Source: Streptomyces thinghirensis (GTDB lineage Bacteria; Actinomycetota; Actinomycetia; Streptomycetales; Streptomycetaceae). From it: a stretch of 64,000 nucleotides of DNA. The DNA lies in NCBI GenBank assembly GCA_021502835.1, contig JAKFGP010000060.1, positions 1 to 64,000 of the forward strand, read 5' to 3'. Shown here one piece after another: positions 63,730 to 64,000 of this stretch. How positions within the stretch are numbered: position 1 is the first letter of the stretch; each line of letters begins with the position of its first letter. The translations under genes and the position numbers were made by a program. The notes beneath the pieces were generated by a model. That model saw nothing but the letters and a program-made list of their open reading frames with translations, was not told where the DNA came from and did not search any database.

Positions 63730-64000
63730 ATGTCCAAGACGGCGTACGTCCGCACCAAACCGCATCTGAACATCGGCACGATGGGCCATGTCGACCACGG
63801 CAAGACCACCCTGACCGCCGCCATCACCAAGGTGCTCGCCGAGCGCGGCGCCGACAGCACTACCCAGTACGTCTCGTTCGACCGCATCGACCGCGCCCCG
63901 GAGGAGGCGGCGCGCGGCATCACCATCAACATCGCGCACGTCGAGTACGAGACCGCCACCCGGCACTACGCGCACGTCGACATGCCGGGTCACGCCGACT
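63730..64000 (+). CDS. tuf3: Divergent elongation factor Tu (tuf3 type), partial
   Basis: First 90 codons, cut by the window edge, uninterrupted. P-loop [15 protein letters not shown], switch [21 protein letters not shown], and DMPGH where standard EF-Tu has DCPGH. The start [17 protein letters not shown] also differs from the canonical AKAKFERTKPHVNIGT. This matches the second EF-Tu of streptomycetes, whose gene is linked to stringent-response conditions. Delivers aminoacyl-tRNA to ribosomes; why a second form is kept is unknown. Confidence 0.9.
   Translation, partial: MSKTAYVRTKPHLNIGTMGHVDHGKTTLTAAITKVLAERGADSTTQYVSFDRIDRAPEEAARGITINIAHVEYETATRHYAHVDMPGHAD

Overview
The window is very G+C-rich chromosomal DNA from a Streptomyces or a very close relative. 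The evidence is codon use with G or C at almost every third position, a second divergent EF-Tu gene (tuf3 type) at the right edge, a small Cys/His protein of the DUF5999 family known from streptomycetes, many GTG and overlapping starts, and a dispersed hairpin element (55410-55446) that I recognise from Streptomyces intergenic DNA.

Reading caution: most genes are broken by single-base insertions or deletions, often in G or C runs, roughly one every few hundred bases and in housekeeping genes too (gcvP, dinB, ung, kdpB, lnt, uppP). Many cancel within a gene, so spans often remain a multiple of three. The simplest reading is sequencing or assembly error, not gene decay. I give each gene its reconstructed outer limits and say where the frame changes. 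Frame-change positions are accurate to about 20 bases.

Layout. (1) 1-14029: a plus-strand core cluster in the same order as the mycobacterial Rv1822-Rv1832 block. It holds a CDP-alcohol phosphatidyltransferase, a GDP-mannose pyrophosphorylase-like/phosphomannomutase-like fusion, DUF881-sbp-DUF881, a zinc-ribbon FHA protein (GarA/OdhI type), a MerR regulator (FtsR type), a DUF151 nuclease, a second MerR, dinB, a minus-strand PRC-barrel gene, and gcvP behind a tandem glycine riboswitch. (2) 14095-17909, minus strand: molybdate uptake (modABC) with a di-Mop molbindin and an HTH-TOBE protein. (3) 18129-22785: a kdp potassium-pump operon starting with two tiny membrane ORFs. (4) 22900-27900: a DUF5999 protein, unknown genes, a glutamate-cysteine-ligase-like enzyme, a CPBP protease and a PhzF protein. 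(5) 28000-37300: regulators each beside a probable target (PadR; MocR with a PPOX flavoprotein; LysR with an EamA exporter), three EamA transporters in all, and a Rieske lipoprotein. (6) 37446-41036, minus strand: a D-galactonate catabolic operon dgoD-dgoA-dgoK-dgoR. (7) 41200-46445: a 5'-truncated cation/H+ antiporter, a pyruvate-oxidase-like ThDP enzyme, a GAF-ANTAR regulator and a HipA-like/DUF3037 pair. (8) 46467-53510: a secreted pentapeptide-period repeat protein, two SDR enzymes, an oligopeptide-binding lipoprotein, ung and small unknown genes. (9) 53554-63424: a TetR/FAD-monooxygenase pair with two operators, a Gfo/Idh/MocA oxidoreductase, lnt, an SDR, uppP, an HxlR/thiolase pair, a TVP38-family membrane protein and an AlkD-like glycosylase. 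(10) 63730-64000: the start of tuf3.

I see no rRNA, tRNA, prophage, insertion sequence or CRISPR array. The best candidate for an under-described system is the HipA-like kinase/DUF3037 pair at 45309-46445. The repeat protein at 46467-47240 and the short leader ORF with an overlapping hairpin before the second EamA gene are next.
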